DNA of 64,000 nt, taken from Massospora cicadina (taxonomy: Eukaryota; Entomophthoromycota; Entomophthoromycetes; Entomophthorales; Entomophthoraceae). The notes under the pieces are model-generated. The model saw nothing but the letters and a program-made list of their open reading frames with translations, was not told the origin of the DNA and did not search any database. The translations under genes were made by a program, and so were the position numbers. Below, one piece after another: positions 34,080 through 44,568 of this stretch (position 1 is its first letter; each line of letters begins with the position of its first letter). The stretch covers positions 62,001 through 126,000 of the forward strand of contig JAKSZP010008024.1 of assembly GCA_022478985.1 (NCBI GenBank), given 5' to 3'.

Positions 34080-37000
34080 CTACCATTTGTGTTGGAGTGA
34101 GCTGAACAGCCAGGCTTGGAAGTGGTCAGCCAAATGGCTGTGGAACCTGACGATGGTTTGGTTAAAGTTGTGGAAGATCCCATTGAAGGCGTCAAGGGTA
34201 ATTGTGTGAATAGACCATATTGCAATGCACACAATTAGGGCCCTCAGTGTCTGGGGGATAGGTGAGGCCATGTTGAGTGCCATGATATCAAGGGATAGTC
34301 GGAATTTGGTTGTAGGTGATTGTTGAAACAAGTGCATCACGTTGGCCCAGATATGCGCAGATGGCAGGCATTCTTCCAGGCGGTGTGCTATTGTGTTGGG
34401 TCCACCACAGATGGCGCATGTCTTGAATATTGAGAAAATATGGTCAGCTGTTCTGTATGTGCGGCGCATGTATCGCCACATTGTGGAGCATACTTGTGGG
34501 GATAGGAGGGGACAGGTGACGAGGTTCCACACCTGTTTTTGGGTTTTTATATCATATGGGATGTCTTGGTGTCTAGGTAGTCGATCCTGGATAGAGGGAA
34601 GGGTGGTAATGGGTTGGGCGCGTTAGACACCGTTTGTCCTCTGTGGAGTTGCACATATTCAGTTTAAGGGTGAGTGCCTTCAGATTGCTGTGCATATGAG
34701 AAACTCCAATTTCCTTGTCTTAGGTTGTATAGGATGCGTTTGAAATACCGATTGGTGTTATGCGGTCCAGTGGCGTTTGGGTGTGTTACAAGGTACTTCA
34801 TCATGGTCTTCAGGTTGGAGGGGGACCTCAAATGTAGTGCCCTTGCAAAATTGGTTTGGGCTGCCTTAGCCCAGTGGAGGGATGGTGGGTTGTGTGACGT
34901 CGTGGAGGCTATCAATGAGCCTATTATTTGCGTTGCTCTTTCCATGAAGTTGAGCAGCCTCATCCCACCTTTCTTCCGTGGGCCGTACATGGTCTCTAGC
35001 CTGACAGGTGCACAGTAGCCCGACCATAGCCAGTTCTGCAGGAGCTTGTAGACTGTGTTGGTGAAGTTGGCGGAGAAGGGGATCGCATGGGCAGCAAACC
35101 ATAGCTTTGATAGGATCATGGAGTTGGCTAATACAACTCTTCCGGTTAGGCTGGCTTTATTCCTTCGCATACATGTCATTCTTTTTGTGATATTGTCCAA
35201 GATGTTGGTTTCTATGGTGTCAAGAGCATATCCACCAGCTTCTAGCCATATGCCCAGATGACGGACTGGGTCAGTGGCAGGGTGGGGTGCAAAGGGTAAG
35301 CACAGTGGTTTTATTGGCTTGGGTCTTTGTTGTGTGGTTGGGTGTGGTTGGTTGGTTTCTGTGGTGGTGGGGGGGCCCAGTTTGAGCTGAATTTGCCCAT
35401 TACAATTACCTCTGTTTTCTGTTTGTTCAGCATGGCGTTACTCACTGACTCATATTGGTGAATGATGCGCTCAATCGTCCTGGCATCCCTATTGCCTGAG
35501 ACTCCAATGATGCAGTCATCAGCAAAAGCGAGCATTTTGGTTGGTGGTTGTCCCTCCAACCTGATTCCGGTGAGCTTTGAGTTTGCAATGCGGAGAAGGG
35601 GGTCAAGGGTGAAGTTGTATAGTAGGGGGCTAAGTGGGTCACCTTGTTTAAGGCCCCTTTGGGGGGTGATGGTGTCAGTTAGGAAGCCTGGGCCTCTGAT
35701 TGCAAAATTGGCTGAGCGCGTTAGGAGGAGCACCCAGTTTTATAAAGCGGGGTGTTAGGTTGTAGGCCTTTAGACATTGTTCTAGGTATCCCCAGTGTAC
35801 TCGGTCATATGCTTTCTTTTGGTCCAGGAAAGCAAGGGCGCCTGTGGGGTTAGCTTGCCAGATATTGGCAATTGTGTGGATGTTATCCCAAATTGAGCGG
35901 TTTGGGATGAATCCAAATTGATGGTGTGAGAGGGTTGTCTGGGCAATGCAACCTAGACGTTTGGCTAAAATTTTTGTTGGTATTTTAGTATCGGTATTGG
36001 TGAGAGCAATTGGGCGCCAGTATTTAAGATCTGCCTGGTCTCCTTTTTTGAAAAGTGTGACCACATATGGATCTTGGCCGCCAGGTAGAAGGGATATGTC
36101 TTCCAGGCACTTATTCATAGTTGCTAGTAGTATTGGTGCGATATGTTTGGAATATTTTTTGATAAATTTATAAGGGAGGCCATCAGGCCCAGGGTACTTG
36201 TTGTGTGGGGTCGATCTTATTACCTCCCATAGTTCATCTTTTGTTATGGGTGCTTGGTCTGGTTGGCCAGCTATGGTGTTGATATTGGCAGATGATAAGA
36301 ATTTTTCAATTTTGTTGGGTGATGCGAAATCTGCCGTGTACAGGTTAGTGTAAAATCGGTGTAATTCAGCTGATATTTCCGATGGTGTGGATGCCATTGT
36401 GTCATCCACTTGGTGGACCTGTGTGCAGGTCGCCGACTTTGAAATCAGTTTAAAGTGGCGGAATAATTGGGCTGTGTGAGTTTCTACAGATATAATGTAT
36501 TTTGATTTATAGCATATTTCAGTGTAATGCTGGTGTTTTCTAAATAGGGAATTTACCTGTGTTGATAGGTTGAAACCACAGGCGGCCCCATTGGGGGGTA
36601 TATCCCTCAATAGGTGTGTTGTTTTCTAGGTGTTGAAGATGTCTGATAGCCTTGTTGATTGTCGCAGACATCGCGGCTGTTTTTCTGGAATTTAGGTGGC
36701 AAGCTTTCTTAGTTGCATGAGCCTTGAATGTTTCCCATTCAGCGATAGGATTTCCATCAGGTGATTGTCTTTCTTGCTGTGTTGTTAGCACTGTCTCAAT
36801 CCAAAGTTTAAGCTCTGGAAGGTGGATGGTGCTCGGGTGAACTCTGTGCCAGGTGGGCAGTTTTTTGTATTTTTCTGAGGATGATAGCATTATTGAGACC
36901 ATCTGATGGTTGGAGAAAGGGATAATTGTTGTTGTAAAGTTTGATACTCGGTGCTGGAAGTCTATAGGGGTGAGCATCAGGTCAATCCGGGTCATTGAGA

Positions 37001-37625
37001 CCAGCTGGTTATTGCTGTGGTGGGGTCTTGTCATGTTGGCCAGGGTGGGGGCTTGTTTGGGGATGGTGTTGCATAGGCCCAATGTTGCCTTTAGTATGCA
37101 TAGTTCCGTGTGGCCGTGGGGTATAGCCCTAGACTTGGGCCAGCAGTTGGTATTGGTGTTTAGCCAGCAGTTGAAATCTCCTGCAAAAAATGTTGCCTCA
37201 GAGAATGGGAATGAGAGGATATTGGACAGGAATTTTTGGCTGTCATTCAGATCATTTGGGGCATATACACATGCTACAGCGAAATTTTCTCCATTCCACT
37301 CGAGGTCCACTAGGAGTAGCCATCCCTCCAGGTGAGAGGATGAGTTTTGGATTTTTATTGGAGGGTTACAGTTTGTTCAAATTACCATCCCACAATGGTA
37401 TGTCCAAAAGGATTTGGCCAGAAGGAGCATGGTTGATCATGACTCCTCCTCCCCCAGTGGACAGTGGGGTTCTTGGATGGCCAAGATGTCCACGGGGATA
37501 TTGCGCAGGAAAGCCATTTTTTTGGCCTGGGATTTGGGGGCCTTGGCTCCTGCAATGTTGAGCGTCCCTATGTTGATTGCGGTAGTCCACACATCAGGAA
37601 TGCTGGGGTGACCCACTGAGGTCAC
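34080..37625 (-). pseudogene. LINE-2 ORF2 (endonuclease-reverse transcriptase)
   Basis: Starts at 37,625 with TLNIAGAKAP and VDILAIQEPHCP. In-frame TGA codons lie at about 37,437 and 37,380. Endonuclease blocks are VACVYAPND, AGDFNCWL, VSMTRIDLML and FSNHQMVSI (usually SDH, here SNH). A frameshift near 36,575 leads into the RT: YPGPDGLPYKFI, VVTLFKKGDQADLKYWRPI, HQFGFIPNRS, LDQKKAYDRVHW (36,610-35,675). A second shift gives GLKQGDPLSPLLYNF and LAFADDCIIGVSG (35,733-35,311). The C-terminal frames (35,200-34,664; 34,532-34,080) end with the finger CAICGGPNTIAHRLEECLP. Confidence 0.9.
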
Positions 37626-38278
37626 CCAGTTCCTTCTCGTGGGTCATACTGTGAGTGTGAGGTTGATTAGCCATGTTAGTGCTGGTGTGTTGATCAGCAG
37701 TCTTGGTGCTGGAATTTTTCAGTTTTTCTGGCTTGGATTACTCTATAGGTTTTGGGTTTGGCGTGGGTTGGCCTTTGCCCCATCAGAAATTTTTTTGCCA
37801 CTTGCCTGTGGGTTTGATGGGTGGGAGTTGTGGGTCAGGGTGGTTGGTTCCTATGCATAGGTGTTATCACATTGTGATTGGCTGAAGTTGTCTTCCATAT
37901 CATCATTAAACATATCTGATTGGTTGGGAGGATTCTCAGTGGTGCAATGTGGATCTACTCCCGCTTGGTTGAATGTGTTTGATTGGTTGTGTCCAACAGT
38001 TTCTTCATTTTGGTTGTGTTGGGTTTTATGTGTTGGATCTGATTGGTTGTTCCGCTGTGCTGCAATGGCATCTGCTTGAATTTGTTCTGGGGAAATTGTG
38101 GTGTGAGTTTGGGTCTCGGCGGAACTTGCAGCCTGCTTGCGGGCAGTCTGTATGCAATGTCAGTCCTTGCGCGAGATGGTTTCAACCAAGGTGATATTGG
38201 CTCTTTCGCCCCAATAGAAGGCGAAAGTAGAGTCTTTAATTTTCTGAAAGTTGGGCTTGTTTTATCCATATTGTCCTC

Positions 38279-39109
38279 TCAGAATTCTGGTGCATCAATC
38301 CCACATTTGATGGGGCAGGCATGGTCCTTGTGGCCTATTGCTGAGCAGAATTCGCAGATGGGTGGGGTGTGCTCTGGTGTGATATGGAAGGGGCGAGATA
38401 TGCTGCCATTGGGGAGGTTGATGGTCACCGTGTGGGGAATTAGAGTGATGTCCTCAGCCACGTCTTGGTCAGGCTCAATAATAGCAATTGCCTTACCTGT
38501 GCACAAGTGGGGCAGGAGGGGGAATTTTTTGAATTCAAATTGTTTGATTACTCCATAGCCTTTGAGGCCCCCACGGAGTTCATCTGCAAGGACATCATGG
38601 TGCACAGTGCTTGGGAGTCAGTCAAATATGATGAAGAGGTTGTTTGCCTCATTCCATTGTGTGTGCACTGTGCGGATGGTTCTGTCTTCATTATTGATTT
38701 TTATAAAAAATTTAATTTTTGCTGCTTCTGTTGCTTCATCAACGGACATGAACCTGACGTCCACCCATCCTCTGTGTAAATTTTTGTAATTTACGGAGAC
38801 GGTGTTTGGGAAAGTTGTGGAGAAGGCCTCCCCCATTTTTTCCCATGACTCAAGGGAAGTATCACTGACAATAATTCTGAGGCCATGTTTGAGGGAGGAT
38901 AAGGGTTGGGAGTACTCAATTTTGGTATATGCGCCCATTTTTTGCAGGAATAGCAAAACTCCAGGTGCGGCGCTGTACTCACCCTTTTTGGTGGGTGGGT
39001 GTGTCAATGTTCCACCAGGGCGCTTTCCCCCGGCAGGTTGGAAGGGCTTCAGGCCTTTCGCGCTGGCCACTTTCGCCCAACTGGTGTTGTTGCGGACAAA
39101 ATTGCTCAT
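38279..39109 (-). pseudogene. LINE-2 ORF1, one in-frame stop
   Basis: The frame runs from ATG 39,109 to the stop at 38,279 (276 codons), broken only by TGA at 38,618-38,620. The start is SNFVRNNTSWAKVASAKG; the middle has a possible RRM-like region; the end carries FPLLPHLCTGKAIAIIEPD and the knuckle CEFCSAIGHKDHAC (CX2CX4HX4C). At the TGA the homologous LINE-1 codon is Phe, so the stop is a point mutation. The protein would bind element RNA. A longer C-terminal tail, as in LINE-1, is missing or frameshifted. Confidence 0.85.
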
Positions 39110-39193
39110 ATTACAGGTTGATTGTCATCTTGGAGAAATTGTGTAGAATCGTGTTATTATTAAAAGTGATAATAACGGGCTGAAAACCTATTA

Positions 39194-40107
39194 ATCTTAT
39201 ATTATATTATTCTACACTAATCTTTGTTTATAGGAAAAAGGTTTACATTCCTCATGCCTTGACGCCAATGTCAATATTTAGGATTGGTTTACAGTGGATT
39301 ACCTTGATTCTGATGTCAATCTTCCAGAATAGTTTGTCACATTGTTTTGATGTTTATATCATTATTTAGAATTAGTTTATGTTAGATTTCCTAGGCTCCT
39401 CGCCTAAGTTTTCTATATGTAGCTACTAATCAATAGAATAAAATTGCTGTTGTTTTTCTCACGCCCATGACAAGGGTATCTGCTGAGGTTTGATTTCTTC
39501 CCACCCACTGACAATATCCCCTAAATTACTTATTATCAATTCATGAGGCTTTACAGCGTTGTAGATTTAAATCACATTTTTGTTATTATTATATACTCCC
39601 CCTTACCCCAAAGCCAGTGTAAATACTTTTATTAAAGGTTTTAATATTCCAAAATGTTGATACATGGCGGCTCCCCCTTTGGGTTAGGGCACCACTATTG
39701 CTAAAAATATATTCCCAAATGTTCTAGGCCAATGTTTATAACTTTTCCAGTATAATTATGTGCTTCCCAGTATTCTTTAGTATGTTTTATATTGATAGGA
39801 GTTGCTACTTTTATATAATACTTCTATTACCTAGCTGATTAAAGCTGGCAAAATAACTACTTTGTGCAATAAACTATTTATTGTTTTATTTTGAGGCCAC
39901 TGTCATCATAGAGTTCCCTTAACTTATCTAAGAGTATTTACCTATATATGCAGTTGTAATTTGAGCCTAAGCACTAATCACAACTTTTTTTTCACAAGGC
40001 CACTTTTAGACCCCTCTTTTCCCTCATAAAAACGCAATTATCATACACTGATGATGATTGCTGGGAAGAACTGACATCAGTTTTGTATAAGGAACCCATT
40101 TCAAGAA
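39194..40107. other. Spacer with LTR-like signals, no gene
   Basis: TTCTATATGTAGC (about 39,409) followed by AATAGAATAAAATTGC (about 39,432) looks like a promoter/polyadenylation pair of an LTR, but no second copy is present here. Around 39,659-39,707 the inverted copy of the 30,610 motif occurs (GGCTCCCCCTTTGGGTTAGG). Both could belong to old LTR elements. Confidence 0.35.
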
Positions 40108-40383
40108 GTGCCTGTCAAGTTCTATTCTCATAGCCTATTTTCTGAAGCATTCCTATTTGATGATGAGAAGTCTAAGACCCAGCGCCACCCTAGAGGTCTT
40201 GATCTACTAATAGATGGAGCATTTACTATTACCAACTTATGTCAGGAGCTTAACAATTTACATAGCCTGGTTCAATACCAAGGGCAAGAAACCAGGATTA
40301 AGATGCTAGATTGGTTAAGTCTATCCATTAACAGGAAAATGCCGGATAAAAATATATATGGTGGAATGGCATCACTTTGCTAG
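40108..40383 (+). pseudogene. Unrecognised 91-codon frame in the flank of Gypsy-2
   Basis: The frame begins MPVKFYSHSLFSEAFLFDDE and has a helical middle (LCQELNNLHSLVQYQGQ). It lies upstream of the Gypsy-2 insertion. If Gypsy-2 is removed, it joins toward the coding-like remnant at 55,640-56,440 on the same strand, so both may be parts of one old gene or element. No family was recognised. Confidence 0.3.
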
Positions 40384-40656
40384 CATAGTAAAGCAACCCC
40401 ACTAATATGTTCTTAGCGCCATTTGTAAGTGATTACAAAAGCAGAGCTAAGACAATTCCCCAAATATTAATTCCAGCAACCATATGGAGGCAGTTGTGAA
40501 TAGCTTGCCTATTCTATTAATCATTACACCCCTATCAAACACTTCTGTTAGTTCTGCCACTCATGAGGTCGATAAAGTTGATCTGGGAATTTGTCTCAGC
40601 ATAATTAAGAAAACTGGTTAACCTGCTCAAGTATAATAAGCATAAAATATCCATAC

Positions 40657-41081
40657 TGTAGTGAGAGGTCACTTTAATCGTTACTGAACATGTCAAAGCT
40701 GTCCAAACCATATATATCATATTCTCAAATAGAACAACTACATGGAGAAGGCCTTTATTGTTTACTATAGATAGACCGTGTTAAAAAATTTACACATATA
40801 AATGATAAGATCTGATAAATAAGAAATTTTATTAATTATAGGCAAATGAATTTTCAGCCAAGTCACTTTATTCAATATGCAGTAGTTCTCACGTGATGAG
40901 GATCATTGACTATTGTACAATAAAATTGCGTAAAGGGATTAATAGATCAGGAAAGGGTTTGAATTTGTGTCATGGAGTTGATGTCAATACAACATGTTTT
41001 AGCGAAACCCTAATGCCAGAGTTATTATTGAGTTACTTTATCAACCAATAAAATAAGAAAAGTCATTAGATAATTTCAACA
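40657..41081 (-). repeat. Gypsy-2 3' LTR
   Basis: The plus strand runs TGTAGTGAGAGG...TTTCAACA. A polypurine tract on the minus strand (AAGGTGGAAG, 41,082-41,091) abuts it, as expected at the 3' LTR. Confidence 0.82.
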
Positions 41082-41199
41082 CTTCCACCTTGACTTGATT
41101 TACCACTCAATCTTCTATAAGAGGATTACCATATTTGTAATAAGGTTAGAGAAACCTGTTTTGAACATAGTTGATTATTTGTCTATCATTTAGGCTCAT

Positions 41200-42100
41200 A
41201 GTAGTGTATTCTTCAGCAGTGACTCGGTCAAGTACAACATATGCCCTTTCCATAAAGTAGCCAACTTATGCATCCTGCCAAAAAATAAGTACAGCAATAA
41301 ACAAATGACTTATTGACTGAAAAACTCACCACATTGAAAGGATTAAAGTCATCCTTCTCCTTCTGATTGGTTCTTTAAATTGGGGCTTCCCCATAAGCTT
41401 TGTCCTGAATCTTAATGAGGGTTTTTATCAGTTGATCAAATATTCAGGTGGCCAAACTTTATCCTCATCATTAACAATGCAAAGTAATAAGGGCAGTAAC
41501 GCAAGCTGTCAAACATTTAAAAGATGGAAGGATGAGTATCCTGTACCACAATGAGAGCTAATATATGAAAAATGGTTGTTCCACATATATGGCCCATTTA
41601 ATGGAGAATTGATGGCAAAGTTTTAAAGAGTTTAGACTAATGTACAATTTGCGCGTTCCACCATTCCATTGGTCTTATGATAATTTGGGACAGTAAGAAT
41701 TCCCAGATTCCCATTAGCTCATATACCTTGTGAACAACTAATGAGTTGTAATTAATGGCATTTTCCTGAGGTTCTCTTAGGGACAACCATGGTGGTATTT
41801 TCTCTCCTTTACTATAAACTTTGAATTGAACATTGCCCCAAATTTAGAGAGGCCGCATCTAACCCCACTTAGTGAGATGATTGATGGCTACTATGATGTA
41901 TTTGAAATTAAGGGCATTGGTCAAGAGAGGTCCTAGTACATCAATAGACATTGTGTTCCAGGCCCAATTAGGCTTAACTAGCTAATTAGTAGCCGTGGGA
42001 TTATAGGGCTGCTATGCTTAGCATTTGCGGCTTTCATAAAACATATTGAATTTCAAATCATAAAAGTTTTTAATAGTACCCATGTAGAATCAGTTTATGG
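41200..42100 (-). pseudogene. Gypsy-2 integrase remnant
   Basis: On the minus strand HKTNGMVERANCT is readable at about 41,648-41,685, the block that contains the catalytic Glu of Ty3/Gypsy integrases. The surrounding sequence has stops in every frame. The solo LTR at 42,106 lies just upstream of the remaining integrase part. Confidence 0.65.
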
Positions 42101-42105
42101 TTCTT

Positions 42106-42851
42106 TGTTGGATTTTAGGTCCATTGTATTGCTCGCTGGTGCATTTTGCACTTTCATTCCAAAAACTTTAGTGGGAAAAGTACAATTCTCAAACAGGGAT
42201 AAATAATTTTTAGGATCTTATTCGACCACTTATATTAAACTTAATGACAATAAAGTAATTAAAAGGATAATTTTTATATATTAAGTTTTATTAGTAACAG
42301 TGGGGGTTAAGAAGCGAGCACTCTTAATAGAGGACTTCTTAATATTTAAATTCTATTGAGGCATAAAGTGAGTCAGATGCGAATTCATTACAAGCTAGGC
42401 GCATCCAAATTAGGTAATATGGGCTGATGACCTATTGGATATCTCAAGATTTTCCTCACTTCAATGTGAGGAAAGATGGTGAGTTAACAGATGGTAAGAT
42501 GAGCCTGCAAGGAAGAGATTTACTATAATTAGACCAATAAGAAGATGGTAAAATATTTTCACCTGGGGGGATCCCCCAGGGCTATAAAAGGGCCTGATCT
42601 CCACGCTGGAGTTTAAACTAAAGTGGATTTAAGATGCGGGGGGACATCCAAATGGCTCCCCTCATTCTGCTGATGATTTGGCGTAACCCTGCTTCTAATT
42701 GTAGGCTATCTGTAAAGGAGTGGGAATAAATGCATTACTTCATGAGATCAGATTGTATCAAGAATTGGATAGGCCTTTAGAATTAAGAAAACTGGAGCTA
42801 TTCTCCTCCAGACTATTCTTACTTATAAGTTGAAGGTTTGTTTGTCTGACA
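42106..42851 (-). repeat. Solo LTR of the Gypsy-1 family, inserted in Gypsy-2
   Basis: The plus strand begins TGTTGGATTTTAGG and ends TCTGACA; it aligns in reverse complement with the Gypsy-1 LTRs (AAGTTTTATTA block near 42,280, GGGCTATAAAAGGG near 42,577). The length is 746 bp against 758-759. The flanks TTCTT (42,101-42,105) and GTCTT (42,852-42,856) form a TSD with one mismatch. It presumably arose by recombination between the LTRs of a full element. Confidence 0.8.
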
Positions 42852-43499
42852 GTCTTTACCAAGCATCCATGTTCTATGTCACGATGAGCTTGCATAATTA
42901 TCTCTGGTTGGCTGAAGGTGGAGGGTAGAGCTTCCAGTCACTCCCCACAACTTTGTATAGTTGTCTGTACCAAATCTTGGTGTCCTTCATGATGCAGTTC
43001 TGGGTGTGGCAAATAAAAAGTTTCCCATTGTAATATTTTTGCTTTTTATCTTTTCAAATAGTTGATCCACAAAAGGTTTAAGGGCTTTGGTAACAGGAAG
43101 TCACAAAATCCCATCGGCAATCTGATGGGTATTCCTAAGGTGATGAACTTATCTCATAGTAATAGTCCTGTAACTTCAAGGACCAACTGCTTGATGACCC
43201 TCAGGTATTTTGAAATTAAACAACTATTAAGAGAAGCACGGTTTGTGACAATTTTAAGCTGCGTATTAATTATGTGGACTCAGAACCGTTTACAAGAATA
43301 TATGATAGCTAGGCATTCTCACTAAGTTATTGTATAATTAAAATTGTGCTTGTCCAGGGTATGGATGCATAAACCTACTTGGTCATTCTCTCATTATCCC
43401 TTATCTGGGAAGGTACCACTTCTATAGCTATGAGATGTATAAGACATTGCTATAAAATGCTTATCAAAGTTAGGCTATCTCATACAGGGCTTTAGTTTA

Positions 43500-44340
43500 A
43501 GCTTTTCACAGAAGTTTAAAGAGTCTTTGCATGCCTTTGACCACTGGAAGGTAATTCCCCATAAAATAAATGGTTCAAGGGTTCGGTGAGTTGTGCAAAT
43601 TTGGGTTTGAATCACACAGTAATATATGACCAGCTTTAGAAATACTTATATATCTCGCTTACTTTCAGGCTCTCTCAAGAATTTGATGGCCTCGAGCTTA
43701 TGGGGCTGTGGCTTTATTCCTTGGTTGCCAAAAACGTGCCCCAGATATTCCATTTTGAGACTTAAGTAAACTAGCACGTACTAAGCTTAATCTTCAAAAG
43801 AGCCTGAGCCAACCCTTTTAGGACATTTAATCAAAATGCACTAGATGTTGAGTAAAGCTATTGAAACATATTTATATCATCAAGGTAGACCGAAATGAAA
43901 CTCATCCTTAAGTCTCCCATGATAGTGTCCATTGCCTAATGTAAAGTGGCTGGCGCATTGCACAATCCTTGGGACATCTGAGTTGGCTGTAACAACCCTT
44001 AAGATGTAGTAATACACATTTTTAAGATCTTTGGAAAGCAGGTCAATCTGCTGGTATCCGCTGATGAGATCTGAGCAGTGAAATATCAACTCTTCCTAAC
44101 TGAATCAAAGAATAATATATTTGAGGTATAGGATAAAAATCCCTTATATTATGCTATTAAGACGTTAGTAATTTATGAAAGCTCTATTAGAGCCATCTTT
44201 TTTTTAACTATGAGCACCAGACTGTCCCATAGCTGTGTGAGGGTTCAAACATTCCTTGACACAGAAGTTTCTCTATTTCCTTTAGCATCTCCTTATCTTC
44301 AGCCTTACTTCTCTGTATTGGTCAAGAACATATGGGCTTT
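43500..44340 (-). pseudogene. Gypsy-2 reverse transcriptase remnant
   Basis: The minus-strand frame 44,089-43,880 carries FHCSDLISGYQQIDL (RT motif with the first catalytic Asp). The YLDD active-site motif is intact at 43,876-43,887. Weak RNase H-like sequence follows downstream (toward 42,860). Many stops show that this is a relic. Confidence 0.75.
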
Positions 44341-44568
44341 GCATCCCCAGTGTAAAAATGGTTTTGAATGCCAACCGCGCATCTGAGGTCATAGTTGTTA
44401 TTGAAAATACTTGGCCTTATTTTTGTTTAAGGATCATCGCTTGCTCTTTATGGCCCTCAGTTATTCCATCAAGTTGCTTACAGGTAATGACTGCACAATT
44501 TAGTAGATCTGACACAGGTAAGACGAACTCTTTTTAGCTTGTAAAATAATGTACTTACCAAATTATTC

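Larger units (their letters stand above)
33800..39179 (-). mobile_element. LINE-2: full-length L1-like non-LTR retrotransposon
   Basis: The element is 5,380 bp, flanked by CTGAAAAACCTATTA (33,785-33,799) and CTGAAAACCTATTA (39,180-39,193), a target duplication differing by one A. It is the same family as LINE-1: 5' leader of about 70 bp, ORF1 with CCHC knuckle, ORF2 with endonuclease, FADD RT and zinc-finger-like end, and a purine-rich 3' UTR on the minus strand. ORF1 has a single in-frame stop; ORF2 has about two stops and three or four shifts. Confidence 0.92.

Noticed and set aside
36540..37310. Independent 256-codon endonuclease gene
   Set aside because: It is the endonuclease part of LINE-2 ORF2, in the same frame as the ORF2 start at 37,625 and followed by the RT after a frameshift.
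38043..38558. 171-codon plus-strand frame
   Set aside because: It is antisense to the LINE-2 ORF1 knuckle region, which explains the sequence.
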